Program-made: the position numbers and the translations under genes
Part shown: positions 36,474 to 48,276 of the stretch, piece after piece
Layout: every line of letters begins with the position of its first letter
Position numbering within the stretch: the first letter of the stretch is position 1
DNA from: Lamellibrachia columna
Taxonomy: Eukaryota; Annelida; Polychaeta; Sabellida; Siboglinidae
Assembly: GCA_963662155.1 (NCBI GenBank)
Contig: OY759269.1
Span: forward strand, 11,220,574 to 11,284,573
Direction of reading: 5' to 3'
DNA: 64,000 nt
Notes under the pieces: generated by a model
Told to the model about the DNA's origin: nothing
The model's input: only the letters and a program-made list of their open reading frames with translations
The model's database searches: none

Positions 36474-36664
36474 TTATCGCCTGCCACAGCACTTGTTGCA
36501 CCGGCTGACACAACGACGACGTCTGCAGTCGTAGTAGCGTCTGTACCAGGGGCATCGCCTGTAGCGAAGGGGACGTCCGTACTTGCAGAAGACGTAGCTA
36601 CCGCATCCGTTGCACACGGTCGACTGCCAGCCAGTGTACCTCTCACAGTAAGACTCTCTGCAGC
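36474..36664 (-). pseudogene. Orphan last exon of a cysteine-rich gene copy
   Basis: Intact 191-bp counterpart of 28,365-28,555 with the acceptor (gctatag) and stop kept. By eye three mild replacements and few silent changes separate the two. The upstream exons are missing: the neighbouring sequence ends at the exon 3 donor (36,993) and continues as tetranucleotide repeat. Probably non-functional unless joined to another transcript. Confidence 0.7.
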
Positions 36665-36993
36665 CTATAGCAATGGTTACGTATGCATTGTACTTATAGT
36701 GTCATTGCATTCAATCTGAACATAATGAAAACCGTAGTCCATCAGCTGTATAAACTTCTGTTAGAACGAAGCACACAAAACAAGGTTTTGCCACACAAAA
36801 AGCTGTACTATTCCTATACAAACTGAGGATTCTGCAAACTTACAATTACAAGATTACAGTATTCCATTTGACATTAAAATAAAGCAACAGCACATTAGAG
36901 ACACAGTGCCTCAGCTTTCAGGTGCAGCAATTGTTTTCAATGTTTCTTGACGTGCACACCTTCGTTATTACTACATTTTGTAAAGTAAAGTAC

Positions 36994-37556
36994 CCACTCA
37001 CCCACTCACTCACCGACAGACCGACTGACCGGCCCGCCCACCCACCCACCCACCTATCCACCGACCGACCGACCGACCGACCGACCGACCGACCGACCGA
37101 CCGACCGACCGACCGACCGACCGACCGACCGACCGACCGACCGACCGACCGACCGACCGACCGACCGACCGACCGACCGACCGACCGACCGACCGACCGA
37201 CCGACCGACCGACCGACCGACCGACCGACCGACCGACCGACCGACCGACCGACCGACCGACCGACCGACCGACCGACCGACCGACCGACCGACCGACCGA
37301 CCGACCGACCGACCGACCGACCGACCGACCGACCGACCGACCGACCGACCGACCGACCGACCGACCGACCGACCGACCGACCGACCGACCGACCGACCGA
37401 CCGACCGACCGACCGACCGACCGACCGACCGACCGACCGACCGACCGACCGACCGACCGACCGACCGACCGACCGACCGACCGACCGACCGACCGACCGA
37501 CCGACCGAACGACCCACCCACCCACCCACCCACCCACCCACCGATCGACCGACAGA
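36994..37556. repeat. (ACCG)n tract, A2
   Basis: About 440 bp of pure ACCG flanked by CCCA units, without the SINE-bearing insert seen in A1. Confidence 0.97.
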
Positions 37557-38456
37557 CTCAACGTTTCAAAGACTGCAAGGGCGGCTCTATGAAAAAGGTG
37601 TATACTGTAGATGGCGTGATCGACTGACTTGTCTACAATATTACTGAGTCACACGCGTCAAATGTGATCAATTATCTTCTCTTCGCTCGCCTTTCAATAA
37701 CTGGCGCTTTTTGTACAAATTTACATAACTTGTCCTGACAGATGTCGTTCTTTTGAAGTCGTAACTTCACCTATCCAACGGGTGTGTTTTCATTTATATG
37801 TTTCGTATATATTGTTACGAGTTGTAGAGGATAAGCGACGGGACTTGTGAAGGGACATATGTCAGGTCGTACAATAAAACTACGACAATTAAGACATGTA
37901 ATATGGTTGAGATATTGTCAACGCAGTCAGTTTAACATTTCGCGTCCTCGGGTAAATGTTGACACATTAATTATGTAATGTTGAAACATTACGCCACATT
38001 CACTTTGCACGGTGTCACTTGTTCATCTACTACTGCTGGTACTATTGATAAAGGAGGGCGACTACCAAAAAAAGCAGGTGCGGTGAAACAGCTTGGTCGC
38101 AAGAAAAGGGACAGACTGGGTTAAGAAGGATATGGGGAAGGCAGAGAAGGAAGATAACTGGATGGAAAAGGTTGTCGATCGGGATCAGTTGACATTGCAA
38201 TGGCCGAAGCAGTGCAGCAGTACAATAACCATTCAGTCTCAACCGTCTAACAGGAACTACGTGAAAGTACGGATTCTGTATTTACATTCGTGTATTTGGT
38301 TAGTGCTTACACGTCAATTGTGTGACCATACATTACGAGTTCAGTGCTACGCAAGCAACTATAGGAAGATGGGATACTATACACAAGCATAGAAGGGCGA
38401 ATAAAACTCCCCAATCTTGGGAACGGCCTTACGTGACATCGAACTACAGTACTCTT
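37557..38456. other. Unassigned, A2
   Basis: Counterpart of 1,093-2,085 with a single copy of the 92-bp block. No gene supported. Confidence 0.5.
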
Positions 38457-39201
38457 GATCGACAGGCGGGTGCTCCAAACACTAAACCACCGCTCCTCCA
38501 CATGTATACCCTAGTATTACACTGCTCCAAACACTAAACCACCGCTCCTCCACATGTATACCCTAGTATTACACTACTCCAAACACTAAACCACCGCTTT
38601 TCCACATGTATACCCTAGTATTACACTACTCCAAACACTAAACCACCGCTCCTCCACATGTATACCCTAGTATTACACTACTCCAAACACTAAACCACCG
38701 CTCCTCCACATGTATACCCTAGTATTACACTACTCCAAACACTAAACCACCGCTCCTCCACATGTATACCCTAGTATTACACTACTCCAAACACTAAACC
38801 ACCGCTGCTCCACATGTATACCCTAGTATTACACTACTCCAAACACTAAACCACCGCTCCTCCACATGTATACCCTAGTATTACACTACTCCAAACACTA
38901 AACCACCGCTGCTCCACATGTATACCCTAGTATTACACTACTCCAAACACTAAACCACCGCTGCTCCACATGTATACCCTAGTATCACACTACTCCAAAC
39001 ACTAAACCACCGCTGCTCCACATGTATACCCTAGTATTACACTACTCCAAACACTAAACCACCGCTCCTCCACATGTATACCCTAGTATTACACTACTCC
39101 AAACACTAAACCACCGCTCCTCCACATGTATACCCTAGTATTACACTACTCCAAACACTAAACCACCGCTGCTCCACATGTATACCCTAGTATCACACTA
39201 C
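38457..39201. repeat. 52-bp satellite array, 14 units, A2
   Basis: Exactly 14 units (728 bp from 38,473), with the same SINE-like left edge (tcgacaggcgggtgctcc) as A1. Confidence 0.93.
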
Positions 39202-39368
39202 GTAGTATTTCCAACATTACTTGTCGTGGCCATCCTTCATATAAGTCTTCTCGCGTCACAAGTCGTTGACGTTTTATCACCCGTATGAAACATCGTTTAA
39301 ATATTGTGATCTACATTTGAAGTAATATATTTTACTTGATCAAGTCATGATGAAGAAAAAATCAATGG

Positions 39369-40865
39369 AAAATGTGTAAGCTGAAAATTGACAAAGCAAC
39401 GTATGAGAAACTAAAGAAGGATCCGACCAGAAAGTAAAAGGAATAATTAATCAGAGTGTTAAATGCACTGGAGAAGGAGGGAAAGATCACACAAAGCCAA
39501 TATTGGTATTTAAACCCAACCCTAGAATAAAGTACCATGGATATATGGCTCTCCGAAGATCCACAAAGCAGGTGTCATACTCAGGCCTATTGTGGAATAC
39601 ACACGGACAATAACATACAGAATGTCCAGATTATTGGCAAGCGTACTACAACCAATACAATTCACAAGAACTGGTGATGGAAATAATATGACTAAAAGTG
39701 GAAAAGGGATAATCGTTCGTTTTGAAATATGATGTTTTGTCACTGTTCACGAAAACACCTAATAAAGAAACAAGTGAAATTAATAGGGAGAGAATAGGAA
39801 ACAACTGGACACTCAAAGTAGGTAGTATTATTGAGATGTTTACAATTGTACTGTAAACTACGTACTTCAGATTTGGAGTAGATATTTACCAACGTAAATG
39901 TGGTGTAGCCATGGGCAGTCCAGTATTCCCCATTGTTTTGAACTTGTACATGGAGTATTTGGAGAAAAAGTCATTGCCAAGGCCCCAGATGATTGCAAGC
40001 CAAGGAAGTGGAAGCGGAACATGGATGATGTCATTTATCTAGTGCACACATTGAAGACAGAGGAATTACAACAGCATATGGACACGGTTGACCCTATAGG
40101 TAGCATAAGATCAAAAAGAGATGAGGAAGAAAACAACAACCTGCCATTCCTTGATACAAACATTACCAGGAAGAATGATGGCAGTTTGAAGTCCATAGTT
40201 TACAGAAAGAAGGCCCAAACTGACCAGTATCTGAACTTCACGTCCCACCACCCTGATAACTTCCGAGGAAAGGGGACATGAATGAGGAAGAAGAACACCT
40301 AAAATGAGCCTTTAGAAGGTGGGGCTATCCTTCTTGGGCTTTTAAAAAGAGACAAATGCAAATAAGAGAAAAACAGCAGATGTTGAAGAAAAGACAACAA
40401 CTACAGAAACCAGGTTGTCATCCCATAGGTAGAAGGTGTCCCAGATAGGGTTGGTCGGGTCCTATAGAAATACAAGAGGGGGGTTACAGCCAAGCGCCAC
40501 ACTGAAACATTTGTTGGTGCAACTTAAGGAAAAAGTAGAACCAGGAGAACATGGTGAAGTAGTCTACCAAATACCGTGTAAGAGTTCTTAACAGTTTTTT
40601 TTAAAGATCAAACTAAATGAACACATGAAAGATGTAGAGATTGCACAAATAGAACAATACACGTAGAGCGAAAGGAAGTCCGACCATACAGACTACACAA
40701 CCTCCGAAAACCATATCCTAGACTGGGAGGGAGTATAAATGGTAGACAGGGATTTTCACTGAAGGAGAAGACTCGTGAATGAGGTCATATTATTGATATG
40801 CACGACCAATGCATCGATCAATAGAGACGAGAGCACATCTTGTTAATATGTACTCGATTATATGA
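39369..40865 (+). pseudogene. Degenerate Penelope-like element, A2
   Basis: Same motifs and the same kind of frame damage as at 3,570-5,065. A change near 39,897 lengthens the open frame upstream of the MDDVIYLVH block (39,898-40,281) but does not restore the element. Confidence 0.85.
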
Positions 40866-40889
40866 TTTATGTTGGACTACCTTAATGGA

Positions 40890-41005
40890 AAACGAACATT
40901 TCATAGCCGCATTGCTGCGAAAACGGCGTGAATAGTGTTGGCCGTTTGACATAAACAAATCAGTCGTTGATCAGAAAGTCATTCATTTTATGTAGTGCGC
41001 ATATG
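40890..41005 (+). repeat. Interspersed repeat of about 110 bp, A2 copy
   Basis: Identical arrangement to A1, directly after the Penelope remnant. Confidence 0.7.
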
Positions 41006-43248
41006 TTAAACAAGAACTGTCGATGAGAGCGAGTTAGAAGAACGGTATAAATATGTTGCGCGCTGTCCTATATTGGGTGGTGGTTTGAAGAACTAACACA
41101 TACAATTATTTTTGGACTTATGAGTCCACTCCTTAGGATTTATGAGACCACCCCTTAGCACTTTTGTGATCACCACTTAGGCCGTATGCGATCACCATTT
41201 ATGACTTATGACGCCACCCCTTAAGATTTATAAAACCATCTAGTCCTGGGGCTGTTCTGGAAATTTTGGTTTTCGTTGCACCCCCCCCGTCAACATAGGT
41301 TTCTTTATATTTTCTTATTATTTGAACTATAAACTAATAATTTTCAAACATTAACCTAAGTTTGAGGTGGCCGTGCTACTAGAAAAACGACATTTATCAT
41401 GAGTTGTTGGCAAAAATTCTCAGAAATAGATGAAATCACAAAACAGGTCATAAATAAAATAATTTAACTTGAATAATTTTATAAATTCACGGATATATAA
41501 ATAAGTGAATGTGCAACAGCACTTTGTCTCGAAAAATTTAATTTTCAGTAGTAAATATGATAGCATAGTTTACATTGGGTTCATGTAGGTCATTGTCGTG
41601 TCTACCTTGATTGTCTGCAGGATGTGCTGTCACAAGGTACCACATTAACAATGGCAAGGGGTACTGCTGAGTTCTTGTTTTGTCTCTGGATAATTACCAA
41701 GAAACGTCGAAAGAGTTGAGGTGTTGATCTCAAGACAGAAATTTACTTATTGGATGTTTTACCCACATCCAAAGAAGTAAATGTTTTCAGCTCCATCTTT
41801 GGTATTGGTGCATATAAGTCCCTTGTCCATCTGTGTCCAACCCATATACATAAATAGAACACCCGTTAGTAAAACAAGACCGCTGAGCTCTTATCAGTTG
41901 ACACATGATAAAGTGATGCCGGCATGGACCAGTGACATTCATGCTGCTGCACGGCAAGAACCCACTGGAGGCCCAGTGTTTATACTGTACAGCACCCAGT
42001 CTTCATCATATATCTATAGATATACCGTACTAATAAGAGATTATTAATATATAGCTATATATACCTAATACCTTATTACGTGCACAATCTATCCATGCAC
42101 CTTGTATATCAAATATCATAACATATTATCTATAACAGTAGCACCACTAAACATGATCAAAACTGAACTTTGAAGTGCTCTATACATGTATTAGCTAATG
42201 ACTGCAAGTGGTCAAAATCTCATTAAGCCCTGTTGAAAATTCTTCTCTAAGGTCCCACAAATATATCTTCCAACACATTTCCCGTTTTATGACTCAATTA
42301 ACGTAACTTGTTACAATTTCATGACTGAATACGAATAAGGGGATACAGTTCTATCCAGAACGAGTGAAAACATGTGAATGTATGCGATCTTTGCATATGA
42401 TCTTTAAAACTAGAAAACTATATTTTTTTGCCGATTTTTTTACCATATCAGGTCAGCAATAATTTAATAGTTTATTCTGTGATTTCATCAAAGGTAAATA
42501 ACACACGTGCAAAACGAGCGAGTATGTTGCAGTGGATATTAGATAGGTTTGATTTTTCGCGAGATGGTTCTAAAGCGATACAAGCGGGAAAATGAATCGA
42601 GGAATAACGTTTAAGACAGAAACAGTTGTAGTTAAGCAGCCAAACTGTTTAGTGTAGCTCACTAAGTTAGAACGCCCACCCACATTTTAGTGCTAGGCGC
42701 AGCAGTAAGAATTACCCTTATATTGTCCAAACGCTCAGAAAATGTCGCTATTAACATAAGTCGTAATTAGGCTAAAGTTCAACCGGGTTTGTTGCGTAAT
42801 GTAACGTAAGCGGGTTTTACGAGTCTAACTCGAAACCAAACCGACCGACCAGTCCAATTGCCAGCAGTCCAGGAGGTAGAGATATACCTCAATTGTTCAA
42901 TCCATTTTACCTTATAATAACAAAACAGTTCAGGCAGTTTTTGTTGATGGTATCTTTGTCAAACAGGATGCTTCGGACGAAATGTATTCACGACATGTAC
43001 ATTCGTTCGTATAATGCAATTTACAATGATTTTCCGTGAGAATTCTTCTAGGTTTTTTGTCACATAATGTTGTAGGCCTGGTCAATGTCGGCTGTGGTCA
43101 GAGTTCGGTATCCGTTTAGCTTTCGTTCTTCTTCTCGGAGTTTGTTGTTGTTGTTGTTGTTGTTTTTGGGGAGCAGTGATGTAGTGTTATCTAATGATGT
43201 AGTTCTGTCTAGTTTGGAGTACGAATTAATGAGACTCGTCTTTTTCAG
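41006..43248. other. Unassigned, A2
   Basis: Counterpart of 5,206-7,470. The C run near 41,280 and (TTG)n near 43,142 are shorter than in A1. No supportable exon. Confidence 0.5.
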
Positions 43249-43303
43249 CCCCATGGAGATGGAAAGCCTGGAATGCTCGGACCAAACGGCATCAGAATAT
43301 CAC
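43249..43303 (+). CDS. Candidate upstream exon with collagen-like triplets, A2
   Basis: Same splice sites as 7,471-7,525; one silent change in the Gly-X-Y frame. Confidence 0.35.
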
Positions 43304-43609
43304 GTACGTTCGCGTTTGTTTATGAATCTTGCATCTTGAATCTCCAGATACAACTTTCGTACTCCATTGCAACCACGCTACTGATCGCTTCTAAATAGAG
43401 AAAATGTCATAATCAATTATTATATATCGTGATTCAATTTTAATAGACACCAAAATCGTTATTTACAGATGACAACAGCGAAACTGTATTTAATTTGTTT
43501 TAGTTGCATTTCATTTAACTTATTTCTGTATTCATTTTATTGATTAGTTATATAATTGATTCGAGTTGTGTTGTTCTCCTGACCGTTGTATCAAATGGTC
43601 TCCTTGCAG

Positions 43610-43717
43610 CAATCTCGCAGGAGGACGTGCAACGATTCAAGACGATGGTAATCACGGTCACTCAAAACGCGAGAACCAAAATGGAAGACGCAGCCAACCG
43701 CGCTACAATAGCTATTG
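43610..43717 (+). CDS. A-gene exon a, copy A2
   Basis: Same borders and phase as 7,832-7,939; carries Asn where A1 has His. Confidence 0.65.
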
Positions 43718-45732
43718 GTAAACCTCTGTTTGTTATTTGTTTCACCGTAGCCAATGACATCGATCGGCCTTGTTCAATATCGATCCCGCTGCTAACATTG
43801 CAATACCTCGTTCTGTACATAGCCGGATTAACAATACGGGGGGGGGGCTGGTACAATTTTTTATGGGGGGGTTACCGAGTGCGTGAAAGACGAACATCGA
43901 CACGCGAAAACATTACAAGAACATACACTATAAACTCCTCCGCTAAAGGCAAACATACGACAGTGGTTGACGATGTCGAGGCCGCGATCACATACTGGTG
44001 TTTTTAATGCGCCATTTGTGCATCAGATGTCCGATTTCTTAAAATAAAACATTATATATTCTTAACTGTCTAAAGGAACTAGAAGCAGAGATCGGCCCAA
44101 CCTTAAATACAAAGATATAGTGAAGCGAAATTTTAAGAAAACAGGTATACACTCAGAGCAGTGGCACGCACTTGCTCAAGACAGACAGATCTGGAGATGA
44201 TTACTGCAATGTGAATTGCAGTAATCTGTCTGACAGCGAGAGAGACGCTGTTGTATTCTCGCAATTGCCATCTGTACTATACCGGTGATATCACTTTAAT
44301 TAGGGTTTTTGTTTCTAGGAAGTGAACAGTTGACTAACCTGAACTCGATTGGCGGAGACACGATTGCCCTTCACGAAACCGTTCACCAACTGCTAATCCG
44401 AGGAGAGTTGATGGTCACTCGCGCGTTCCTTGTTGGTAAGTCGCTCAACACCGACGTGAAGACAACCAAGCGACATTCGCGCTACGATTGCAGCGTTTCG
44501 TGTTAAATGTGAAATGTTACATGTGAAATGTCAAATGTCAAATGGGAATGTGCAACGATTTTCATTGACTGAATCATTTTACGACACTGATGTTGATTAT
44601 TATTATTATTATTACCGGTTACTATTATTAATATAATTATATTTGTTGTTGTTGTTGTTTATCATTATTGCTACTAAAATTTGTACAGCTCAATATCCGG
44701 GATTCATCTTGGTTGGTTACTATCACTCACCCACACAGTTACTGCTGGCGACATGGATATGGGTTTTCATCAGCAGTATGAATGGAGATCAAAGTATAAT
44801 CGCAACATTTTGTTGCAAACATTTCACCCTAAGTTTGGCACCTGTGTTCAAGCTTTAAATGGCTCTATGCAGTTTTATTTATGTCATAAGCTGTGATTTA
44901 GAATGAAATCAACAAAACGCTTATGACAGATCAGTGGCGCCACGTAGAGGATAGAACCCGCACTACAGCGCATAATATGGAGGACACTTTTTGATTTTCG
45001 TAACAATAATGTGCGAATTGTTTTACCTATTTCCGTAATATGTGTCTATTAATTAATTGGCAAACTCCAACTGGGTATCGCGCCAATGGTTTGTATCTAT
45101 TCTGCGAGCTTTGGGTACGACCCAACAGTTCTAAGCTAGAACTAAACAACCATGATTCACAACAGCCCATACTATGGAGGGAATTGTTTTTTTTCTCGGA
45201 GCATCAATATGCGAATTGCTATACGTATTTCCGTAATATTCTAATATACAATAAGAGACTATCCAAGCTAGAACTAAGCTATGGTTCACAATTGTTCGCT
45301 GTTTACAATGGGTTCATTCGTGTCGCGGTTGATGACAGTGTGAATGTCTGACAGGATTCGTTGGAGAAGAACGATGCAGGGACATCTCGCCGGAAGACAT
45401 CAAGAGACGTACGTACACGAACCCGATTCCTTCTCTCGTTTGCAACGACTCACAATCATTCACACATGCTATTGTCGTAGATACGTACCAGGTTAAACAT
45501 GAGCCAATTTCCACCTGTCACGTCGCACAGATTTCCCGTCGGTGTTCTGGATTTAGGGAGCCATACGGCCGTCTCCCGTTTTATTACGGATTTATTTTAA
45601 ATGGAATAATCACGATAATATACATATTTTGCTTTGTTCATTCCACAAATATAAAATATGATGATACGTTTATAACTTTTGAAGCTCGCATTCTTTTGAT
45701 GCGACGCAGATTTCTACGTTTTAATTTTCAGC

Positions 45733-45763
<31 letters not shown>

Positions 45764-48244
45764 TGTATGTATGTATGTATGTATGTATGTATGTATGTAT
45801 GTATGTATGTATGTATGTATGTATGTATGTATGTATGTATGTATGTATGTATGTATGTATGTATGTATGTATGTATGTTGTTGTTGCACACGGGCTATGC
45901 CTGGACATTTCTCCAGAGAAGAGAGACGTGTCATGTGTGTTACCCACAACGTGGGAGAACTCATCCAAGCCTTCGAGGAGGTCTCTGCTTATCTCGAATT
46001 GGAAGGTAAGAGAGCCGCTTGAACGCCGACGAATGCTATGAAGATAGTTCCCACAAAATAATATATTGTACCATAACTTTTGGAACATTCACACGTCCGA
46101 TCGATTCTGTCAGTAGACGGTTTTCCTTTACATACGTTGTTGATTATTGACCAATCGTCATTAATGAATAGTAATAATAATAATATAAGTTGCATGGTTC
46201 GACCGGCTGGTCGATGTTGCCTTGCTAGTTTTATTATATTTAGATCTAACAATATTTAAAAAGACTGCCAGTTGACAAGGAAGCCATTGGTCCATTTTGT
46301 TTTTAAACATATTCACGCTGCTAGCATTTAAGCAATCTGTAAATATTTTCTTCACACATTACTATTAACCAAGTCATGCACTCGTCGTTGACCAATGAAG
46401 ATCTCATATTAATGCTCATTGTTAATATAAAAAACCACAACGATCTCAATTGCTGCACCATCTGACGAGTGCAGCCCTTTTCTAATTCCGAGTTCATCCG
46501 GGACAGAGCGTTTTGTCGTGGTCCAACCGTGGTTGATATATCAACTACTGTCTATAATATATCGTTGGACATTATTCATATTAACTTTTAATCTGCAGTT
46601 CCCACAACAATCACAAATATCGTTGTAACTGAGTAATTATCTATACTTCATTATTCTCTAATGCAGCATGTATTTGAATGATATGTCTTTGTTTTCAGCC
46701 ACTACCAGCTCAAGGCCAGCGAAATGTATGTGAATGATATGTCTTTGTCTTCAGCCACTACCAGCACAAGTCCAGCGAAATGTATGTGAATGATATGTTT
46801 TTGTCTTCAGCCACTGCCAGCTCAAGACCAGCGAAATGTATGTGAATGGTATGTCTTTGTCTTCAGCCACTACCAGCTCAAGGCCAGCGAAATGTATGTG
46901 AATGATATGTCTTTGTCTTCAGCCACTACCAGATCAAGGCCAGCGAAATGTATGTGAATGATATGTTTTTGTCTTCAGCCACTACCAGGTCAAGGCCAGC
47001 GAAATGTATGTGAATGATATGTTTTTGTCTTCAGCCACTACCAGCTCAAGGCCAGCGAAATGTATGTGAATGATATGTTTTTGTCTTCAGCCACTACCAG
47101 CTCAAGGCCAGCGAAATGTATGTGAATTATATGTTTTTGTTTTCAGCCACTACCAGCACAAGGCCAGCGAAATGTATGTGAATGATATGTCTTTGTCTTC
47201 AGCCACTACCAGCACAAGGCCAGCGAAATGTATGTGAATGGTATGTCTTTGCCTTCAGCCACTACCAGCACAAGGCCAGCGAAATGTATTTGAATGACCA
47301 AAAGAATGGAAATATTTTCACAAAAGTACTGTCTTAATTATTCGCTATTGTTATTACACCAGATTATACATGACTCTGGTACTCCTCGCATTGCTGCAAT
47401 TTATTATGGGTGATTTATGATACTACCAGACTTGTTGACTCGAGTCGTAGGGGTTGACACGAGTCGTAGGGGCTGACACGAGTCGTAGGGGCTGACACGA
47501 GTCGTAGGGGCTGACACGAGTCGTAGGGGCTGACACGAGTCGTAGGGGCTGACACGAGTCGTAAGGGCTGACACGAGTCGTAGGGGCTGACACGAGTCGT
47601 AGGGGCTGACACGAGTCGTAGGGGCTGACACGAGTCGTAGGGGCTGACACGAGTCGTAGGGGCTGACACGAGTCGGACTAGAGTCGTCCATTTCAACTTG
47701 GCTTGACTTGACATGGAATTCAGATAAATGACTCGAGACTTGACTTAGACTTGGAGGTCATTGATTTGAGACTTGACTTGACGTGTAGGTCAGAGACTTG
47801 ACTTGATACTACTGCACACGCCCGAGCACGCGCACGCGGACGCACGGTTGATTATATCCATTTATATACGTGTGTATGCGTGGGAGGTGCGGCAATGTGT
47901 GTTTGCGTATGCGTGCGTACAAGTATGGATGTATGCGTTCATATGTATTTTCAAGCGTGTGTGTTTGCATGTATGTGTATTTGTTTTATCAGGCACCGTC
48001 CTTGACAAGGACAAGTTGGTCAGGTTGCTAAGTGTTGACCTCTACTGTTTCAAAGGTCATATGGAGTTCTTCCTCTCTTTCGTCTTCGCCCTCGTCTCCG
48101 AAGTTAACGGTGAATTGACGTTCCGTGTATTGGTGCATGCGTTAGAATATCTTGTCTAATATATATGTTCTTTAAATAAAATGTTAATGCCACATTTATC
48201 TCATTTAATTCGTTTTTGTTGTTGTTGTTGTTGTTGTTGTTATT

Positions 48245-48276
<32 letters not shown>

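Larger units (their letters stand above)
32155..36993 (+). repeat. Segmental duplication copy C2
   Basis: Diverged counterpart of C1. It keeps the retroelement fragment, the interspersed repeat and the last cysteine-rich exon, but lacks the C1 insert. At 36,805 it runs into the sequence that also begins the window, so C2 and A2 are joined without a visible break. Confidence 0.88.

Noticed and set aside
47404..47714. Pro-Tyr-Asp-Ser-Cys-Gln repeat proteins on the minus strand
   Set aside because: Produced in three frames by the 19-bp minisatellite; no splice sites or other coding evidence.
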